Below are positions 61,126 to 64,000 of a DNA stretch of 64,000 nucleotides, piece after piece (the first letter of the stretch is position 1; each line of letters begins with the position of its first letter). The position numbers were made by a program, and so were the translations under genes. Location of the stretch: positions 7,501 to 71,500 of the forward strand of contig CALZFC010000095.1 in the NCBI GenBank assembly GCA_945643635.1. The letters are read 5' to 3'. The stretch is from Allodiplogaster sudhausi. Its lineage: Eukaryota > Nematoda > Chromadorea > Rhabditida > Diplogasteridae. The notes below the pieces were generated by a model. That model was not told the origin of the DNA. It did not search any database and saw only the letters and a program-made list of their open reading frames with translations.

Positions 61126-61957
61126 ACTGTCTCTCTCACTCTCTTTTACTTTCTCTTCACTGTCTCTCTCGTTCTCTCTCTCTCTCTGTCTCTCTCTTCA
61201 CTGTCTCTCTCATTTAACAGGTTGTTAACTCTTCCACTTTGTCTAACATTCGTCGTGTTAATGATTTGGAAAAGAAAAAAAAACATTTAGTCACATTAAT
61301 GGAGATTGAAAGCTTTTCGGTTTTGGAAAGCGTTAGAAATACTCTGCGGCCGGAAAATCGTTTTCTGATAAGTATTGAAATCATATGACACACTAAATAT
61401 GTATTTAATTTCGTGATATTTTTTGGTCTCCAACTCTTTTAGTTTTGTTTATATTGTTAATTTGACGTAGCTGAATAGACATGGACAGAGGGAGAAGAAA
61501 AGAGATGAGAGAGAAAGAGAGGCGAGAGAACGAAAGACAGATGAGAGAGAGAAAGAAAGATGAGAGAGAGAGAAGAACATCTGTGCTCAAATGACCTGGG
61601 GGGGCCCTATCACTAGGTTATCCAATGTCGGGAGGTGCTCGGGTGGGTTGGTGGCCTGGTGGTTAACGTGGGAAAATTGCGCGCGGGGGGTGGTGGTTCG
61701 GGTCCGGTCAGGAGCAAAATGTCTTTCTCTCTCTCTCTCTGTCTACTTCTAGGTTCAAGCGACGACAACGACTCCCTACATCGCAACGGATAACAGGTTA
61801 GCTAATTAATCGACTTTTGCGAACTTTATTTTAGTTTTATTCTATTTAACTGTTGTTTTGGTCACAGAAGGGCCGAAAACAGTTAAATATGCTGTTCGCA
61901 AAAGTGAGATAATTAGCAAAACCTGATCCGGAGGATGGTGGAGGCAGAGACGATAGA

Positions 61958-62002
<45 letters not shown>

Positions 62003-64000
62003 GATAGAGAGAGAGAGTGATAAATGAGCGAGAATTAGGCGGTGGACGGTGCAGGTGCGATGATAAGACGAAAGCGTTAGTCTCAACGCTTTGCCCTCGC
62101 CGAGGGCTTCTAACGCTTTCTTACCCAACGCTTTCAAACCAACGCTTTGAAATGACCCGATTCCTACGGTCCTAACCGTTAGGATTTTCTATGACGATTC
62201 AAACCGTAGCCAAAAGCGTAGTTTTCAACGCTTTCTTTTCTTGTGTGTGAGCATCTAAATCGAGATGTTTGCAGAAGAAGCTGCTGTTGTACTCAGCAGG
62301 CACGGATGGGAGGCCAAAGAGAGAACGGTCCAAGTCCGCCAGTTGCATGCCTCAAAACAATATGGAGGGCTAACTGCAGAAGTGCTCAAAAGTCTAGCTT
62401 CAAAATAGTTTTGTTGCATGCGATTTATACCTCGACAACTATGAAGTTCCTTTGAAGGACATGAGTTAAATATACATTTTCAGATTCAAAGCTAACCGAG
62501 AAGAAAGGCAGCTCCGTTCGGACGCGAGTTCAAGCCGACCTTGTTGATGTGACGAAAGTCAACCGCGCCGAGCTCGCTCTTCAGGAAGCCGACCGTCCGA
62601 GGCATTGTTCTGGAAGGAGAATGATAGGGTTTCTACGATGTGCAACGACAAGCGTAAAAGTGAAGAGAAAATGCGAGAAACGCTAAAATAAACCATAAAA
62701 CCGAGAAAAGAAGAAACCGAAGCATCGCGTGCTTCCAAGAGAATCGAGCAGAATGACGTGGACGACGGCCCGCTTCTTCTCCCGCTCTGCCAGCGCCGCT
62801 CGCGCCTTTTCTACCTCGACCGAGCGATCACTGGAAATGTAACACAGCGTTTCGAATCCGGCATTATGACGCCCATTTGGTGTTTCACCAATTTACGGTC
62901 CGTCAATTAGAACTCGATGCGTTACTGCGGTCGCGATTTTTTTTTACTTCATTTCACGGTCAATAAAAGATATTCCGTTGCCTATTGCGGCTACCACATT
63001 CTTTCATGTTGTCAACCGGTATATCTGCTGATGGACGAAGCTGTAGATGATCTGCTTGTGCGCGAAGGTCGTAGGCACTTTTGCGCACTGTAGGTGGACG
63101 GCATCATGCGGGAAAATGCGATTTTCCGCGATGTTTACCCAATTGCCGACCGAGTAATCCATGTCTTTCTTCCATAGTATCGATCTAAAGTAAACAAAGA
63201 TATATCAATCATGGAAATATCTTTCTATCAAACATCAAGAAATATTGAATTTTCTCATTTTATGGTTTCCTCTTATCACTTTTCTGATAATATGCATACA
63301 TTGTGCGCTCTGTACCTGCCGTAAAAAATCAGCGACATCATCCTATGACAATTTTCATGTCTTCGATACTACATACATACATATGGCATGTAACTTGATT
63401 TATGAATGAATAAATTGTTACAGAAACATTGACATGCCTCGCTCGACATGCAAGTGACTTAACGCGCCTCAAATTGCCGTTCCTCAACAGGCGCACCCGA
63501 GCGTCTACGAGTTCGGTGAGCGGCGTAAACTTACGATTGCAGTTGCTAAACTGTGGAAAGCGGTTTGTCTACCGGTTGCGTGGAAGTGTACGAAGGAAGT
63601 GCACGAACGCGAAGGATCTGTGTATGGATTGACAATGTCGAGTGCCTCGTCCGTCCATCCATCCGGGATCTCCTTCAGCTCACAATTCCTCAAGGCGTCG
63701 TCATCCGCTGCCCGAAGTGCTGTGAAATTAGCAGGTAAAAAATAGCGTCTCGAAAGTTACGTTTCTAAAACTAACTTTTTCATATTTATAGATTAGTTTC
63801 ATAGATACAGCTAGAGATCTAAAATAATAATGAAAATATACTGTAATAGTCATCGGCAGACGCGTTGTTTTTGACTCGAATGACATTGAGCAGCGAGCAG
63901 TCGGGGCGAGAATCCAGGAGAAGTGAGTCGAGAAAGAAGAAGAACGCAACGGTCGCCACAGCCACGAAGATGCCCCTGAGGCTGAATCCATCTTATTTTT
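58554..64000 (-). CDS. DUF229 (alkaline-phosphatase/sulfatase-like) protein, 5' incomplete, probably disrupted
   Basis: DUF229 proteins are type II membrane or secreted proteins of the alkaline-phosphatase superfamily; substrates are largely unknown. Exons on the minus strand: 64000-63842 (hydrophobic anchor [15 protein letters not shown]), 63719-63592, 63550-63422 ([16 protein letters not shown]), 63184-63017 ([12 protein letters not shown]), 62830-62718 ([14 protein letters not shown]), 62609-62497 (MPRTVGFL...[12 protein letters not shown]), 62350-62248 with 60817-60784 (split by an inserted element), 60668-60572 ([19 protein letters not shown]), 60466-60345, 59870-59704 ([11 protein letters not shown]), 59515-59431 ([14 protein letters not shown]), 59359-59276, 59115-58946 ([17 protein letters not shown]), 58827-58719 and 58640-58554 (MPGGGQFEV, then TGA). 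D and H in the LLDS and SDHG motifs match the metal-binding residues expected of the fold. Anomalies: the insertion, a missing AG before 60668, and unresolved phase at two junctions. Confidence 0.8.
61082..61212. repeat. (CT)n tract within the inserted element
   Basis: Interrupted CT repeats. Matching GA tracts occur at about 61480-61580 and 61950-62020, giving the element internal inverted-repeat potential. Confidence 0.85.
61644..61712 (+). mobile_element. tRNA-like SINE promoter within the inserted element
   Basis: TGGCCTGGTGGTTAACGTG resembles an A-box/D-arm and GGTTCGGGTCC a B-box, spaced about as in a tRNA gene. No complete cloverleaf is evident. Confidence 0.45.
61795..61918. repeat. 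Palindrome of about 120 bp
   Basis: AGCTAATTAATCGACTTTTGCGAAC and, inverted near 61885-61918, GTTCGCAAAAGTGAGATAATTAGC-type sequence form the outer arms. AGTTTTATTCTATTTAACTG and CAGTTAAATA continue the pairing inside. Confidence 0.7.

Larger units (their letters stand above)
60818..62247. mobile_element. 1.43-kb inverted-repeat element inside a DUF229 exon
   Basis: The ends CACACAAGAAAATAAAGCG and the reverse complement of CGCTTTC-type sequence plus TTTTCTTGTGTG form imperfect terminal inverted repeats. TG flanks both sides (60816-60817 and 62248-62249). The outer 150-200 bp on each side are dense in AACGCTTT/AAAGCGTT words in opposite orientation. The centre holds CT and GA tracts, a tRNA-like promoter (61644-61712) and a further palindrome (61795-61918). 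No transposase is visible. Confidence 0.7.

Overview
The window is eukaryotic and reads as a nematode genome. Coding sequence lies in short exons separated by short introns, and two gene families point to nematodes: an EGAS-type gene (EGF-like domains fused to a degenerin/ENaC amiloride-sensitive channel, ASC, known as egas genes in C. elegans) and a DUF229 gene (alkaline-phosphatase/sulfatase-like fold). The genus cannot be fixed from sequence alone. There are no bacterial genes, operons, rRNA genes or CRISPR arrays.

Left third (1-19,460): three archipelagos of (GA)n and (CT)n tracts with unrelated unique islands between them. I find no gene here. The serine/leucine-rich and arginine/glutamate-rich open frames in this part come from the repeats. 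Between archipelagos I and II lies a 1.94-kb foldback element with 0.58-kb inverted arms and TTAA at both ends.

Middle (19,990-54,340): three tandem copies of one duplicated unit. Each unit has fragments of an unrecognised plus-strand gene (copies at 19,993, 31,630 and 44,048) running tail-to-tail into a minus-strand egas-like gene (A 21,598-30,936; B 32,090-41,571; C 46,087-54,338). The egas-like genes encode an N-terminal hydrophobic leader, a short Cys-rich module, about 7-10 EGF-like domains with an unfamiliar Cys-containing linker after the third, and then the ASC domain through its last membrane helix. Each copy is broken by a different lesion: a 14-bp frameshift in A, two nonsense codons in B, and a collapsed intron in C. 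Introns hold many transposon relics: an LTR element, a TA-flanked MITE family, foldback elements, tRNA-derived SINEs and a retroelement fragment.

Right (54,340-64,000): repeat-rich intergenic DNA with small unassigned ORFs, then a minus-strand DUF229 gene entering from beyond the window edge and ending at 58,554. It carries the catalytic-type motifs LLDS and SDHG. A 1.43-kb inverted-repeat element interrupts one of its exons at a point where the reading frame would otherwise be continuous.

Overall the window looks like a degrading, recently duplicated sensory/secreted-gene neighbourhood next to a microsatellite-dominated block.
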